A stretch of 64,000 nt of DNA from Nitratireductor sp. XY-223 (GCF_004959855.1 NZ_SPNT01000001.1:868001-932000), one strand, 5' to 3'; positions 15,808 through 26,606 are shown, numbered from the stretch's first letter. The notes: generated by a model not told the origin, from the letters alone. Made by a program: numbers and translations.

Positions 15808-16242
15808 TTAGTCCGTCAGCGCCTGGCGGATTTTCTCGGCATTGGCCTTGAGGGTCTCGGGTTCTTCCATCACGCTCGCCGGCGGGCCCAGTTTGACCCC
15901 CTCGAAGCGGGGAATAATATGAACATGCAGGTGGAAGACGACCTGGCCGCCGGCCGGTTCGTTGAACTGCTGGATGGTCACGCCATCGGCATCGAACGCC
16001 TTCATGACCGCGCGGGACAGTTTCTGCACGGTCTCCATGACCTTCGCGAGGTCGCCGACCTCCACATCGAGGATGTTTCGGGCCCGGGCCTTGGGGATCA
16101 CGAGGCAATGACCGGTGCCCCGCGGCATGATGTCCATGAAAGCGAATGTATTTTCATCCTCAAAGATCTTGTGGCAAGGCATGGCTCCAGCCAGGATCTT
16201 GGCGAAAATGTTCTCGTCGTCGTAAGCGGCCGTCTGCGTCAT
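15808..16242 (-). CDS. HIT family hydrolase
   Basis: A 144-residue histidine-triad protein, probably a nucleotide phosphoramidase such as a purine nucleoside phosphoramidate hydrolase. The triad is HLHVHIIP near residues 107-114. The N-terminal IFAKILAGAMPCHKIFEDEN and the FAFMDIMPRGTGHCLVIPKA block are typical of the Hint branch. A frame reading further upstream has no hydrophobic or domain-like content, and the ATG at 16242 follows AGGGGCAGGA, so it is taken as the start. The divergent thiamine-diphosphate enzyme starts 268 bases away, and that gap holds no recognisable gene. Confidence 0.9.
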   Translation of the reverse strand: MTQTAAYDDENIFAKILAGAMPCHKIFEDENTFAFMDIMPRGTGHCLVIPKARARNILDVEVGDLAKVMETVQKLSRAVMKAFDADGVTIQQFNEPAGGQVVFHLHVHIIPRFEGVKLGPPASVMEEPETLKANAEKIRQALTD

Positions 16243-16510
16243 GTCCTGCCCCTGTAATGCGTCATTGCGCTTTCTGCGCGGCTGCGGCAACGAATGCCCC
16301 GCCGGACAACGCACGTCAAGCGCAATGCGCCGATCCGCGCCCGGGGCGGTTTGGCGCATGTCGCAGGTTGTGCAACGAATTTTCTTGCAACGGGGTTTGA
16401 ACTTTCGCGAAGATGGCCGAAGACTGGGCGCGCTGCCGCATCGGTCGCCGCATCGCTGTCGGATCGGCACCTGTGCGAGGATCTGAACCTGTAATCAGAG
16501 GGAATCAATC

Positions 16511-18259
16511 ATGGCATCGACAAAGAATGTTTGCGAAGTTCTGCTCGACAATCTGCATGCCGCCGGTGCGCGGCAGATCTTCGGCGTGACCGGAGATGCC
16601 CTCAACCCTTTTCTCGAGGCAATCCGGAAGGACGGCCGGTTCGAGTGGATCGCGGTCAGGCACGAGGAGAACGCGGCCTTCGCGGCATGCAGCCAGGCCG
16701 CGCTGACGGGCGGCATCGGTGTTTGTGCAGGGACCGTCGGTCCGGGCGCGTTGCACCTCATCAACGGCCTCTACAACGCAAAACGCGAGCTCGCCGGCGT
16801 TGTCGCCATCACCGGTCAGATCTCGCACAAGCAGCGCAGCACGGAGTACCACCAGGAGGTCAACCTCACCAAGATGTTCGATGAGGTCTGCCATTTCCAG
16901 GCGGTCATCGACAGTGCGGAGCAGACGTCGCGGCTGGTTCAGATCGCCATCCAGCGGGCCATTATCGACAAGGAAATCGTGCGGATCGAACTGCCGATCG
17001 ACGTGTCGGAAAACCCGGTGCCGACACCGCGCAGCAAGCACCACCTGGTCACCTTGCCGTCCACGACGGTCCCGCCGCGGTCGGAGATCGAACGGGCGGC
17101 CAAGGTCATCAACAAGGGCAAGAAGGTTGCCTTCTTCTGCGGTGCCGGCTGCCGAGAGGCGAAAGATCAGATCCTGGAACTTGCCAAGCGCATCAACGCG
17201 CCGATTGTTCACACCTTGAAGGGCAAGGACATATTTGACTATGACGACGGCCCGGTCGTCGGCATGACCGGGCTGATCGGCAACCCGGGCGGCTATCACG
17301 CATTGCGCGACTGCGACGTCATGATGATGCTCGGGACCGATTTCCCCTATGACTGGTTCATCAAGGACGGGCCGGAGATCATTCAGATCGACCGGCGCGT
17401 GGGCAATGTCGGACGCCGTGCCGCATTGACGGTCGGCCTGGTCGGGACGGTCAAGGAAACCGTCGAGCTGCTGGCACCGCTGGTCAAGGACAAGACGGAC
17501 GGCAGTTATCTCGACCTGCAGAGGAAGCGCTCGGGAAAATGGCTTGCGGCCATGGACGAGCAGGGGGACCTGTCCAACGACAGCGAGCCGCTGCATCCGC
17601 AGCTTGTCGCCAAGGCCATCTCGGAACATGCCGATGACGATGCGATCTTCGCGACCGACACGGGCCTTTGCGTTGTTTGGATCGCGCGCCAGATGCGGCT
17701 CAGGGGCGGGCGCCGCCTTGTCGGATCCTTCAACCACAGCTCGCTCGGATCGGGCTTTCCGACCGGGCTGGGCGCCATCGCCACTCACCCGGACCGACAG
17801 GTGTGGACGCTGTGCGGCGACGGCGGCTTCGGCATGGCCATGCAGGATTTCGTCACCGCGGTGCGCTACGGCTGGCCCCTGAAGGTCGTGGTCTTCAACA
17901 ACAGCGAACTCGGCTTCGTCAAGATGGAGATGGAGGTCGCGGGATACGCCTACAACCGCGCGGCAACGCATCTCGACAACCCGGACTTTGTCGCATACGC
18001 GAAATCCTGCGGCGGCGATGGTGCGCGCGTCGAAAAAGCCGCCGATATCCTGCCGGCGATCGAAGCGGCATCGAAGTCCGACAAGCCGTTCCTGATCGAC
18101 GCCATCGTCTCCGCCGGGGAACTGGTCATGCCGCCGCATGTGGACGTCAAACAGGCCTGGGGCTTCGGCATCTCCAAGATCACGGAAGGCATTCTCGGGT
18201 TGAAGGGAGACCACGCCCAGTGGGACAATTGGGAGGAGGAGATCAAGGCGGCCCGCTGA
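16511..18259 (+). CDS. Thiamine diphosphate-dependent enzyme, pyruvate oxidase/dehydrogenase (PoxB)-like
   Basis: A 582-residue three-domain ThDP enzyme. The PYR domain has the catalytic glutamate region AVRHEENAAFAA (Glu52/53). A middle FAD-type domain includes VAFFCGAGCREAKDQ and IVHTLKGKDIF. The PP domain has CGDGGFGMAMQDFVTAVRYG beginning at about residue 435, the GDG-N metal and diphosphate motif. The pattern best fits pyruvate:quinone oxidoreductase, which decarboxylates pyruvate to acetate. Acetolactate synthase and sulfoacetaldehyde acetyltransferase are less likely. The C-terminus (LKGDHAQWDNWEEEIKAAR) differs from the lipid-binding tail I remember for E. coli PoxB, so membrane activation may differ. 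Confidence 0.82.
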   Translation: MASTKNVCEVLLDNLHAAGARQIFGVTGDALNPFLEAIRKDGRFEWIAVRHEENAAFAACSQAALTGGIGVCAGTVGPGALHLINGLYNAKRELAGVVAITGQISHKQRSTEYHQEVNLTKMFDEVCHFQAVIDSAEQTSRLVQIAIQRAIIDKEIVRIELPIDVSENPVPTPRSKHHLVTLPSTTVPPRSEIERAAKVINKGKKVAFFCGAGCREAKDQILELAKRINAPIVHTLKGKDIFDYDDGPVVGMTGLIGNPGGYHALRDCDVMMMLGTDFPYDWFIKDGPEIIQIDRRVGNVGRRAALTVGLVGTVKETVELLAPLVKDKTDGSYLDLQRKRSGKWLAAMDEQGDLSNDSEPLHPQLVAKAISEHADDDAIFATDTGLCVVWIARQMRLRGGRRLVGSFNHSSLGSGFPTGLGAIATHPDRQVWTLCGDGGFGMAMQDFVTAVRYGWPLKVVVFNNSELGFVKMEMEVAGYAYNRAATHLDNPDFVAYAKSCGGDGARVEKAADILPAIEAASKSDKPFLIDAIVSAGELVMPPHVDVKQAWGFGISKITEGILGLKGDHAQWDNWEEEIKAAR

Positions 18260-18603
18260 CGGATTGTTTCAGCCCTGTCACCAAAGCTCGAATTCTTTGA
18301 AGATATGAGTTAACAATTGCTTATCGAATTCGGTTAGGATTTGGTGAGGATTGGGGCCTATCATTTGTGTTGCGTTGAGTTACGGTCGCGAAAGTGGCCG
18401 ATTCGGATGTGTGCAGCGTTCCGGAACACTGGCCGCAGTGCCTCTTCCGGGTAGGGAATCGCGTTTCGTCGCGCGGTGGTGCGGCAGCAAATGTGTGGTG
18501 TGAGGAAGGGTGTTGCAGGCTGGCGGCCTTGCGTCCGAGCCGAATCGGGCAGGTTGGAACCCAACCTGCCAGCCGGCGCGGGGCTGCTCCTGCTGACGGG
18601 ACC
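18260..18603 (+). promoter_or_regulatory. tamA upstream region with a nested hairpin
   Basis: The 344 bases between the ThDP enzyme and tamA contain no separate gene. A frame from 18394 is open into tamA but lacks a signal peptide and domain-like sequence. Close to the tamA start, GGCAGGTTGG (18548-18557) and CCAACCTGCC (18561-18570) form a perfect 10-bp stem with a 3-base loop. An outer pair, GGCTGGC (18518-18524) with GCCAGCC (18568-18574), is an alternative partner for its 3' arm. The structure ends 29 bases before the ATG. Confidence 0.4.
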
Positions 18604-20517
18604 ATGAACAGCGATCGGCGCTCCACGTCCAAATCCCCGTACACGGCGGCCTGTCTCGCCGGCGCCCTCCTGTCTTTGTTCATTTATTCCACCCCTGTGG
18701 CAGCCTTCGAGCTGTTCGGGATTCGGCTCTGGGGCCGCGAGCAGCCGCAGGAGGTTGCCGAACCAGTGCCCGACGCGGTTCCCTATAACGTGGCGCTGAC
18801 GGTTGACGATCAGGAGCTGAAGGAGCTGCTGGATTCGGTTTCGATCCTCGTGTCGGAAAAGGACACGCCGCCATCGGGTACCATCGGACTGCTCACGCGT
18901 TCCAAGAACGACAAGAAGCGGCTGGTTGCGGCGCTGTTTTCCGTGGCCCGCTACGGCGGAACCGTCAACATACTAATAAACGGCACGCCGTTTGAAGACG
19001 TGCCGATCGATGCCGTTCTCAACAGCGGTGCGCCGGTCAATGTCGCCATTCGCGTGCAGGCGGGGCCGTCCTTCACGTTTGCCCAGCCGAATGCGGCGAC
19101 GACAACGGGCGAGCCGATCGATCTTTCGCAATACGGCGTCGTCGCGGGACAGCCGGCGCGCTCGGACCTGATCGTCGAGGCCGAGCGCAAGCTCGTCGTT
19201 GCCTGGCATGAGCAGGGCTATGCCTTTTCGAAGATCGCCAGCCGTGAGATGATCGCCGACCACGAAAGCCGGACGCTGGAGGTGGACCTGCGGCTCAAAC
19301 CCGGGCCGCTCGCGGTTTTCGGTACGGTAACGGTCTCCGGCGCGGAGGATGTGGACCCGGCCTTTATCATCCAGCAGGCCAATATTCCCGTCGGGACCGT
19401 CTACAATCCGAAGCGGCTGAAGGATGCCAGCACGCGTCTGCGCGGGCTGGGTGTGTTCGACAGCGTTGTCATCGTCGAATCGGAAACGCCCGGGCCGAAC
19501 AACTCGGTGCCGATTTCCATCGAGGTCAGTGAACGCAAGCCCCGCACGATCGGTGTCGGTGTCACAGCGGCCACCGAGGACGGCCTCGGTGCCGAGGCCT
19601 TCTGGGTGCACCGCAACCTGTTCGGCAGGGCCGAGACGCTTCGCATCGAGGGCGCGGTTTCGGGGATCGGCCGCAACAATTTCTCGACATCGCTCGACTA
19701 TCATGTCGCGGCGACCTTCACCAAGCCCGGTGTCTGGGGACCGACCACGTCTTTCCGCTCGCGTCTCGAAGCGCAGGTCCAGGACACCGATGCGTTCAAC
19801 AAGAATTCGGTCAGCGGCAGCGCAGGCCTGGAGCGCGAGTTCAGCGACGAACTGACCGGCCAGGTCGATGTCGTGGTCGAATATGCCCGATTCGAAGACA
19901 CGAGCGGCCCATCGACAAGCGTGCTTGTCTCTGTTCCCGGGCAACTGGTGCTGGACACGCGCGACAACAGGCTCAATCCGACCACCGGTTACCGGGTGCT
20001 CCTGGCGGCGGAGCCGACCTACGACGTGCACAACGGTAACGCGTTTTTCAAAACGCAAGGGGCATTCAGCATCTACCGGTCCGTCAGTGAGGACGACAGG
20101 CTGGTGCTGGCGGGCCGCGTCGCCGTGGGCTCCATTCTCGGTGCCAGCCTGACGGAGGTGCCGGCGGACAGGCGGTTCTATGCAGGCGGCGGCGGCTCGA
20201 TCCGCGGCTATGAATTCCAGCATGCCGGTCCGCGAAGCGGCGGCAGCCCGACGGGCGGCTTGTCGGTCATCGAAACGTCGGTCGAGGCGCGCTACCGGCT
20301 TACGGAGAAATTCGGACTGGCGGCCTTTGTCGACAGCGGCGGAGCCTTCACCTCCTCGACGCCCGGGCAGGGCGGCCGCTGGTTTACCGGCGTCGGCGTC
20401 GGCGGTCGTTACCTGACACCGGTCGGGCCGCTGCGCGTCGATGTGGGCGTGCCGCTCGACAAGATCAGCGGCGATCCGGACTTCGGCATTTATCTTGGCC
20501 TCGGACAGGCATTCTGA
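18604..20517 (+). CDS. tamA: Outer-membrane translocation and assembly module TamA
   Basis: Omp85-family outer-membrane barrel that, with inner-membrane-anchored TamB, helps insert outer-membrane proteins or transport lipid. The 637 residues start with a signal peptide (TAACLAGALLSLFIYSTPVA). POTRA-like repeats follow up to about residue 330, the last including GTVYNPKRLKDASTRLRGLG and FDSVVIVE. The C-terminal barrel contains GVGVTAATEDGLGAEAFWVH and the Omp85 lid-lock motif region GGGGSIRGYEFQHAG. It finishes with GPLRVDVGVPLDK and a terminal Phe, as expected for a barrel C-terminus. The start at 18604 is set by the signal peptide. tamB follows after 67 bases. Confidence 0.92.
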   Translation: MNSDRRSTSKSPYTAACLAGALLSLFIYSTPVAAFELFGIRLWGREQPQEVAEPVPDAVPYNVALTVDDQELKELLDSVSILVSEKDTPPSGTIGLLTRSKNDKKRLVAALFSVARYGGTVNILINGTPFEDVPIDAVLNSGAPVNVAIRVQAGPSFTFAQPNAATTTGEPIDLSQYGVVAGQPARSDLIVEAERKLVVAWHEQGYAFSKIASREMIADHESRTLEVDLRLKPGPLAVFGTVTVSGAEDVDPAFIIQQANIPVGTVYNPKRLKDASTRLRGLGVFDSVVIVESETPGPNNSVPISIEVSERKPRTIGVGVTAATEDGLGAEAFWVHRNLFGRAETLRIEGAVSGIGRNNFSTSLDYHVAATFTKPGVWGPTTSFRSRLEAQVQDTDAFNKNSVSGSAGLEREFSDELTGQVDVVVEYARFEDTSGPSTSVLVSVPGQLVLDTRDNRLNPTTGYRVLLAAEPTYDVHNGNAFFKTQGAFSIYRSVSEDDRLVLAGRVAVGSILGASLTEVPADRRFYAGGGGSIRGYEFQHAGPRSGGSPTGGLSVIETSVEARYRLTEKFGLAAFVDSGGAFTSSTPGQGGRWFTGVGVGGRYLTPVGPLRVDVGVPLDKISGDPDFGIYLGLGQAF

Positions 20518-20584
20518 CCGCACTGCGCTATTTTTTCTTAATGCGCTATAATAGTTACGCGAATCCCTTTTCCGGAACGGCAGA

Positions 20585-23500
20585 ATGAAAACCGTCCTTC
20601 GCCTCCTGATCGTCCTGATCCTCATCGTCGCCGCAGTGTTGCTGGCGGCATTGGCGCTGGTCGGGACCGGGCCGGGACTGTCCCTGACGGCGTCCATGAT
20701 CGGATCTGCGGCAAGCGGGCAGGGGCGGACAGTGATCATCTCGGATCTGGAGGGTGTGATCGGCGGTTCGCCCCGCATCGGCCAGATCACGGTCGCGGAT
20801 GAAACCGGCACCTGGCTGGTGGCTAACGATGTCGAGGCCGATATCGCGCTCGGCCGGTTGCTGACGGGGGCAGTCGATGTCAGTCGCCTGCATGCGGGAA
20901 CCGTCGCGGTATCGCGGCGGCCGGTTGCTTCACGGGACGCGCAAACCGGGGGAGGTGCTCCCTCGCTGCCGGCCATTCCCATCCGGGTCGACAATATCTT
21001 CCTGCGCTCGATCGACCTGGCCGAGCCGGTGCTCGGCGAGAAGGCCGCGCTTCAACTGACGGGTTCCGTTCTTCTGCGGGATTCGCCTGTCGATATGTCC
21101 GGCACGCTCGACATCCTGCGCATCGACGGAACCGCCGGCGAGGTCTCGGCGGCGTGGAAGATCTCGCCGGACAGCAATGAACTCGAACTGAAACTGAACG
21201 CCAGCGAGCCCGCGGACGGGCTCGTGGCGCGGGCTCTCAACATTTACGGCCTTCCTGCCGTCAACGTCGATCTCTCGGGCAGCGGGCCGCTCGACGCATG
21301 GCAGGCAAACCTCGCCGTCGAGCTTGATGGTGAAAAAACGGTGGAAGGCGACGTGTCCTTGTCCATCACCGATCAGCGGCAGGCGGTTGACGGCGTATTG
21401 AAGGGCTATCTGGCGCCGCTCGTGCCGCGGCGGCTTGCGCCGCTTTTTGCGGGCGACACGCAGATAGAACTCACTGCCGAGCGGGACGGCGAGAACACGG
21501 TCCGGCTGGAAAAGCTGAATGCCCGTTCGGCGCTGCTGTCGATCGCTGCCTCGGGCAATGTCCTGGCCAGCGAAAACTCCGTCGACCTGACCGCTGATAT
21601 CGAATTCGGAAGCGACGGTTCGCAGGTCGCATTCCAGGTGGCAGAGGACCAATCGCTGGATATCGGCCATGTTCAGCTCAGTTCCTCCCTGAAGGGGAGT
21701 CTCGAGGAGGCCGAATGGAGCCTGAACGGCTCGGTGAAGTCCCTGTCGGACGGGCGGATCTCGGTCGAGGACGCCGTTGTCAGCGGCCGTTCGTCGAATG
21801 TGAATTTCCTGGCGGTTTCCGGGGAGGCGACGGTCGAACTGTCCGCGCAATCGGTGACGACCGGTCAGGATACGGTCGACGGGCTGATCGCGGGTTCGCC
21901 GCGCATTTCGGCCGACGGAACCCTCCAGGGCAGCCAAATCACATTCAAGCGGCTGGATCTTGTCACGTCTTCGGTCGATGCGACGGCGACCGGGCAGGTC
22001 AATGTGGCGGAACGCTATTTCGACATGCGCCTCCAGGCGAAGGTCAACGCGCCGACCGATACGCCGCTGCCCGCGCTGCTGGGGTCGCGGCAGGCGGATC
22101 TTTCAGGCCGGGCAACGAGGCAGGGCGACGGCGCGCTTGTCCTGACCGATCTCAGCCTCGAAAGCGATAACCTGACGGCAAGCGGGAGCGGCGAACTCGG
22201 CGACGGATCGATCGCCTTCAATTCCAGGATGTCGCTGACCGACCTGTCGCGGTTCCGCCAGGAGTTGCAAGGCGGCTTCAACATTGAACTCGGCCTTTCC
22301 GGCCAGCCGGCGGCGCCCGATTTCAGCCTGAACGCGCAGGGTGTCGATATTTCGCTGCTCGACAAGCCGCTGGAGGACTTCTCGGTTTCGGCCAGCGGCG
22401 TCGCGTCCGCTGATCGGCCACGCGCCGATCTCAAGGTGGACGGGCGTTACGAAGGACATCCAGTCACCGTGTCGGCGAGCGTTTCCGGCGGCGATGGCGT
22501 ACCCGTCGTCGAAACGCTCGACCTGACGGTGCCGGGAGCGCGCGCGACAGGCAAGGTGAACGCCGATACCAGCGGCATCCTCACCGGGCAACTGGATGTC
22601 GACATCACGTCGCTGGAGGAGCTGGGGCCGCTGATCCTGCAGGAAGGGCTCAGCGGATCGGCTTCCGGGACCGTGACATTTGCGGGCGTTGACGGGAAAC
22701 AGAATGTCACAGCGAAGCTGACGTCGCCGGATTTCGCCACCGGCCCGGTTTCCGCCAACGGCCTTGTTCTCGACGTGGTCCTGGAGGACCTGCGGGAGGC
22801 GCGGGACCTTTCGGCCTCGGCGACGGCGAGCAGCGTGACAATTTCCGGAACCGAGATCAGCGATGCCAGGGCGAGCATCAGCGGCGGGCCGGAACAGATG
22901 CCGTTTTCGGTGTCCGGCACCGTGTTCAATGCCCCCATGTCGATGGAGGGTGAGCTGTCCTCGCAGCACGGAACGACGACGGTCGAAGTCAGCGAGGCGA
23001 GCGCCACCTTCCGGTCGGTCCCGGTGCGGCTTTCCGAGCCGGTCTCGCTGACCATCGCGCAAAGCGGCGCCAACGTGGAAACCGCGACGCTGCGGGTCGG
23101 CGGCGGCACGATCGTCGTCAAGGGAACGGCAGGGGACGAGCTGGATTTCGACGTCGCGGTGAACAGCTTCCCGGTGGCGTTGTTTGAAAACGTCGCGCCG
23201 ACGGGCCTCGGGCAGAACGGCACCCTGTCGGGCACCGCCACAATCTCCGGCAATGCCTCGGACCCGACGGTCTCCTACGATCTCAGGGTCGCCAATTTCT
23301 CGGTCGAGGCGAGCCGGGGCGCACGCATGCCGTCGCTGTCGGTGCAGTCGTCCGGACGCTACCAGTCAAACCGGCTGACGCTGAACACCCAGGCGTCCGG
23401 AAGCGGCATCGATTTTAATATCACCGGAAGCGTGGATATCGCGGACGGCCAGCGGCTTGATCTCAAGGTGAGCGGCAAGGCGCCGCTCGAACTGGCGACC

Positions 23501-24769
23501 CTGCCGGCGGCCGAAGCCGGCGTGCAGCTCGAAGGAACCGCGCAGGTCTCGGTGGCGATCACCGGCTCCGCGCGGAGCCCGGCGATCAGCGGAACGCTGA
23601 CCACAACAGGTGCCGACTTCATCGAGACCAACACGGCGCTGACAATCCGGGATATCAACGCGAATATCACGTTTGACGGCTCCACCGCCCGGGTCTCGCA
23701 ACTGACCGGCCGGCTCGGCTCGGGGGGCACGATCACGGTTACGGGATCGGTACAGACCGATCCGTCGACCGGTCTTCCTGCCGATCTGACCATTACCGTA
23801 CGAAACGGAACCTACACGAACAGCGAGATCGTCACGGCGCAGTTCGACGCCGATCTGAAAGTGGAGGGCGCGCTGCTGCGGTCCGGCAAGATCGGCGGCA
23901 CGATTTCGCTCGAGCGGACGGATATCAGCATTCCCGACAAGCTTCCGGCGTCCATCCCCTTTATCGACGTCAAGCACATTCATGCACCGCGGCGGGTGGT
24001 TGAGCAGGCCCGGGAACTGGAGCCGCGGGAATCCCAGTCCGGCGGCACGGAGGCGGACGCCGGCGGCCTGCAACTCGACATCAGCGTGAATTCGCCGGCG
24101 CGCATATTCCTGCGCGGCCGCGGCATCGACGCCGAGTTCGGAGGCTCCGTCGATGTGACCGGCTCCAGCCGCGCGCCGCGCGTGAAGGGAACCTTCACCA
24201 TGGTCAGGGGCCGCATCGACCTTCTGACCAAGCGCTTCAGTTTCGACAGCGGTTCGATCACTTTTGCCGGGCCGCTCGATCCGTCGCTCAACTTCACCGC
24301 AACGACCACGCGCGGCAGCACATCTTATTCAATCGTCGTCACCGGAACGGCGTCGGATCCCGAGATCAATTTCACGTCGTCACCGTCGCTGCCCGAGGAC
24401 GAGATTCTCGCCAATCTCTTTTTCGGCAAGAGCCTCTCCAACCTGTCGGCCATCCAGATCGCGCAGATCGCCAACGCGCTCGCATCGCTGGGCGGTGCGA
24501 ACACGCGCGGCGGTGTCCTTGACCGTCTGCGCAATCTGACCGGCCTTGCGGATATCGACATCAACACGGACCAGGAGGACGGCAGCACGTCCATCGGCAT
24601 CGGCCGCTACATCAACGACCGGACCTATCTGAATGTCGAGCAGGGCGTGTCGGGTGGCTCGGGCCGGGTTACCATCGACATGGACCTGACGGACCATCTC
24701 AAGGCCCGCGGCGAAGCCGATACCGACGGCAACTCCAAGGCGGGCATATTTTTCGAGCGTGATTACTGA
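20585..24769 (+). CDS. tamB: Translocation/assembly module subunit TamB
   Basis: A 1394-residue AsmA-like/DUF490 protein, the partner of TamA. One N-terminal signal anchor (LLIVLILIVAAVLLAALALV) is followed by a very long periplasmic beta-taco built of repeated strand pairs such as the SLAASGNV- and GTATISGNAS-type turns. Proteins of this class form a hydrophobic groove that spans the periplasm and is implicated in phospholipid transport. The DUF490 C-terminus is clear: RGRIDLLTKRFSFDSGSITF, ITFTSSPSLPEDEILANLFF-like text, and the terminal GEADTDGNSKAGIFFERDY. The 67-base gap from tamA includes a TATAAT at 20547-20552 but no good -35, so an internal promoter is possible. Confidence 0.93.
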   Translation: MKTVLRLLIVLILIVAAVLLAALALVGTGPGLSLTASMIGSAASGQGRTVIISDLEGVIGGSPRIGQITVADETGTWLVANDVEADIALGRLLTGAVDVSRLHAGTVAVSRRPVASRDAQTGGGAPSLPAIPIRVDNIFLRSIDLAEPVLGEKAALQLTGSVLLRDSPVDMSGTLDILRIDGTAGEVSAAWKISPDSNELELKLNASEPADGLVARALNIYGLPAVNVDLSGSGPLDAWQANLAVELDGEKTVEGDVSLSITDQRQAVDGVLKGYLAPLVPRRLAPLFAGDTQIELTAERDGENTVRLEKLNARSALLSIAASGNVLASENSVDLTADIEFGSDGSQVAFQVAEDQSLDIGHVQLSSSLKGSLEEAEWSLNGSVKSLSDGRISVEDAVVSGRSSNVNFLAVSGEATVELSAQSVTTGQDTVDGLIAGSPRISADGTLQGSQITFKRLDLVTSSVDATATGQVNVAERYFDMRLQAKVNAPTDTPLPALLGSRQADLSGRATRQGDGALVLTDLSLESDNLTASGSGELGDGSIAFNSRMSLTDLSRFRQELQGGFNIELGLSGQPAAPDFSLNAQGVDISLLDKPLEDFSVSASGVASADRPRADLKVDGRYEGHPVTVSASVSGGDGVPVVETLDLTVPGARATGKVNADTSGILTGQLDVDITSLEELGPLILQEGLSGSASGTVTFAGVDGKQNVTAKLTSPDFATGPVSANGLVLDVVLEDLREARDLSASATASSVTISGTEISDARASISGGPEQMPFSVSGTVFNAPMSMEGELSSQHGTTTVEVSEASATFRSVPVRLSEPVSLTIAQSGANVETATLRVGGGTIVVKGTAGDELDFDVAVNSFPVALFENVAPTGLGQNGTLSGTATISGNASDPTVSYDLRVANFSVEASRGARMPSLSVQSSGRYQSNRLTLNTQASGSGIDFNITGSVDIADGQRLDLKVSGKAPLELATLPAAEAGVQLEGTAQVSVAITGSARSPAISGTLTTTGADFIETNTALTIRDINANITFDGSTARVSQLTGRLGSGGTITVTGSVQTDPSTGLPADLTITVRNGTYTNSEIVTAQFDADLKVEGALLRSGKIGGTISLERTDISIPDKLPASIPFIDVKHIHAPRRVVEQARELEPRESQSGGTEADAGGLQLDISVNSPARIFLRGRGIDAEFGGSVDVTGSSRAPRVKGTFTMVRGRIDLLTKRFSFDSGSITFAGPLDPSLNFTATTTRGSTSYSIVVTGTASDPEINFTSSPSLPEDEILANLFFGKSLSNLSAIQIAQIANALASLGGANTRGGVLDRLRNLTGLADIDINTDQEDGSTSIGIGRYINDRTYLNVEQGVSGGSGRVTIDMDLTDHLKARGEADTDGNSKAGIFFERDY

Positions 24770-24896
24770 CGCGCCGCCTTTTGCGCTGTTGCGGCGGTCA
24801 TCAAATTGCTATCAATATCCCCTTAAATTGTTGGCATATATGGCAAATGCAGGTTGCCGGCCTGAAGCGGGCGGCATTCGAGCAGCGGGGTGATCC

Positions 24897-26606
24897 ATGA
24901 GCGAGGAATTGAGGCGGCGTATCGACCAGGGTGCCGGCAACGAGCCGGCCGACCTCGTTCTCAAGGGCGGGACGCTCTTCGATCTCGTCACCGGCGAGAT
25001 GATCGAAACCGATGTCGCGGTGTGCGGCGACACGATTGTCGGAACATGCGGAAATTACAGCGGCGCAACGGAGATCGATATTGCCGGCAAGACCGTGGTG
25101 CCGGGTTTCATCGACACGCACCTTCATATCGAATCGTCACTGGTGACGCCCTTCGAGTTCGATCGCTGCGTTCTGCCGCGCGGCGTGACGACGGCGATCT
25201 GCGACCCGCACGAGATCGCCAATGTCACCGGGTCAGACGGCATCCGCTATTTCCTCGACTGCGCCGAAAACACGCTCATGGACGTGCGCATACAGCTCAG
25301 CAGCTGTGTGCCCGCCACCGCTTTCGAAACCGCCGGAGCCGTTCTTGAAATCGACGACCTGCTGCCCTTCAGGGACCATCCGAAGGTGATCGGGCTTGCC
25401 GAGTTCATGAACTATCCGGGTGTCCTGGCCAAGGACCCGGCGTGCCTTGCGAAGATCGCGGCTTTCTCCGACGTGCCGATCGACGGCCACGCGCCGCAGG
25501 TCCGCGGATACGACCTCAACGGTTACCTGGCCGCCGGCATCCGCACCGATCATGAGGCGACGACCGCGGACGAGGCGCTGGAAAAGCTGCGCAAGGGCAT
25601 GCATATCCTGGTGCGCGAGGGTTCGGTCTCCAAGGATCTCGAAGCGCTCATGCCGATCATCACCGAGCGCAATTCGCCCTTCATCGCGCTGTGCACGGAC
25701 GACCGGAACCCGCTCGATATCGGCGAGTGGGGCCATCTGGACCACATGATCCGCACGGCCATCGCGTCCGGGGTCGAGCCGCTCGCCATCTACCGGGCCG
25801 CGAGTATTTCGGGTGCCCGCATCTTCGGCCTGCGGGACAGGGGTCTCGTCGGGCCGGGCTGGCGCGCCGATATGGTCATACTCGACGACCTGGAAAACTG
25901 CGCTGTGAGCGATGTGATCTGCGGCGGCGTCGTCGTGACGGATGCCGAATTCGAGAAACGGCAGACCGTGCCGCCGATCGGGCGCAACAGCGTCAAGGCG
26001 GAAACGGTCGGCGCGGGCCAGCTCGTCTCTCCCGCCTATAATGGCGACATTCCCGTCATCGGCATCATACCCGGCAAGATCATCACCGAGCACCTGCGCA
26101 TGGACCTTCCCCTGAAAGAGGGGCGGCCGCAGGTCGATCTCGAGCAGGATGTCGTCAAGACCGCGGTGATTGAGCGGCATGGCAAGACCGGCAATATCGG
26201 CGTCGGTTTCGTCAAGGGATTCGGCATCAGGCACGGCGCCATCGCCTCGACGGTCGGCCACGACAGCCACAATATCTGCGTGGTCGGCGCGAACGAGGAC
26301 GACATGGCCGCGGCGGCCAACCGTCTGCGGGAGATCGAAGGCGGATTTGTCGTGGTCGACGGCGGAAAGGTGCTTGCGGAAATCAGCCTGCCGGTCGCCG
26401 GACTCATGAGCATCGAGCCGTATGAGGCGGTGCACGAGAAGCTGGTGAAGCTGCGGGAGGCGGCAAAGTCACTGGGTACGGTCCTTGAGGAGCCTTTCCT
26501 GCAGGTGGCGTTCCTGCCGTTGCCGGTGATCCCGCATCTCAAGATCACCGACCACGGCATGTTCGATGTCGATGCATTCGAGCTGGTCCGGGCAGCGGAT
26601 TCCTGA
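24897..26606 (+). CDS. ade: Adenine deaminase
   Basis: Converts adenine to hypoxanthine and ammonia in purine salvage. The 569-residue amidohydrolase has the metal-binding HLHIESS segment after VVPGFIDT, the second histidine cluster in [10 protein letters not shown], and the active-site stretch [20 protein letters not shown] followed by TDHEATT. The late adenine-deaminase C-terminal domain begins around [20 protein letters not shown] and includes [18 protein letters not shown]. Length matches the bacterial Ade family (about 570-600). It stands alone, 127 bases after tamB, and ends only three bases before the convergent polysaccharide gene. Confidence 0.92.
   Translation: MSEELRRRIDQGAGNEPADLVLKGGTLFDLVTGEMIETDVAVCGDTIVGTCGNYSGATEIDIAGKTVVPGFIDTHLHIESSLVTPFEFDRCVLPRGVTTAICDPHEIANVTGSDGIRYFLDCAENTLMDVRIQLSSCVPATAFETAGAVLEIDDLLPFRDHPKVIGLAEFMNYPGVLAKDPACLAKIAAFSDVPIDGHAPQVRGYDLNGYLAAGIRTDHEATTADEALEKLRKGMHILVREGSVSKDLEALMPIITERNSPFIALCTDDRNPLDIGEWGHLDHMIRTAIASGVEPLAIYRAASISGARIFGLRDRGLVGPGWRADMVILDDLENCAVSDVICGGVVVTDAEFEKRQTVPPIGRNSVKAETVGAGQLVSPAYNGDIPVIGIIPGKIITEHLRMDLPLKEGRPQVDLEQDVVKTAVIERHGKTGNIGVGFVKGFGIRHGAIASTVGHDSHNICVVGANEDDMAAAANRLREIEGGFVVVDGGKVLAEISLPVAGLMSIEPYEAVHEKLVKLREAAKSLGTVLEEPFLQVAFLPLPVIPHLKITDHGMFDVDAFELVRAADS

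Noticed and set aside
16242-16470. 76-residue N-terminal extension of the HIT protein
   Set aside because: The open frame continues upstream, but the extension is Arg- and Pro-rich without homology, and a ribosome-binding site precedes the internal ATG at 16242.
18394-18603. 70-residue extension of TamA
   Set aside because: It would move the signal peptide to an internal position and covers the leader hairpin; the ATG at 18604 directly precedes the signal sequence.
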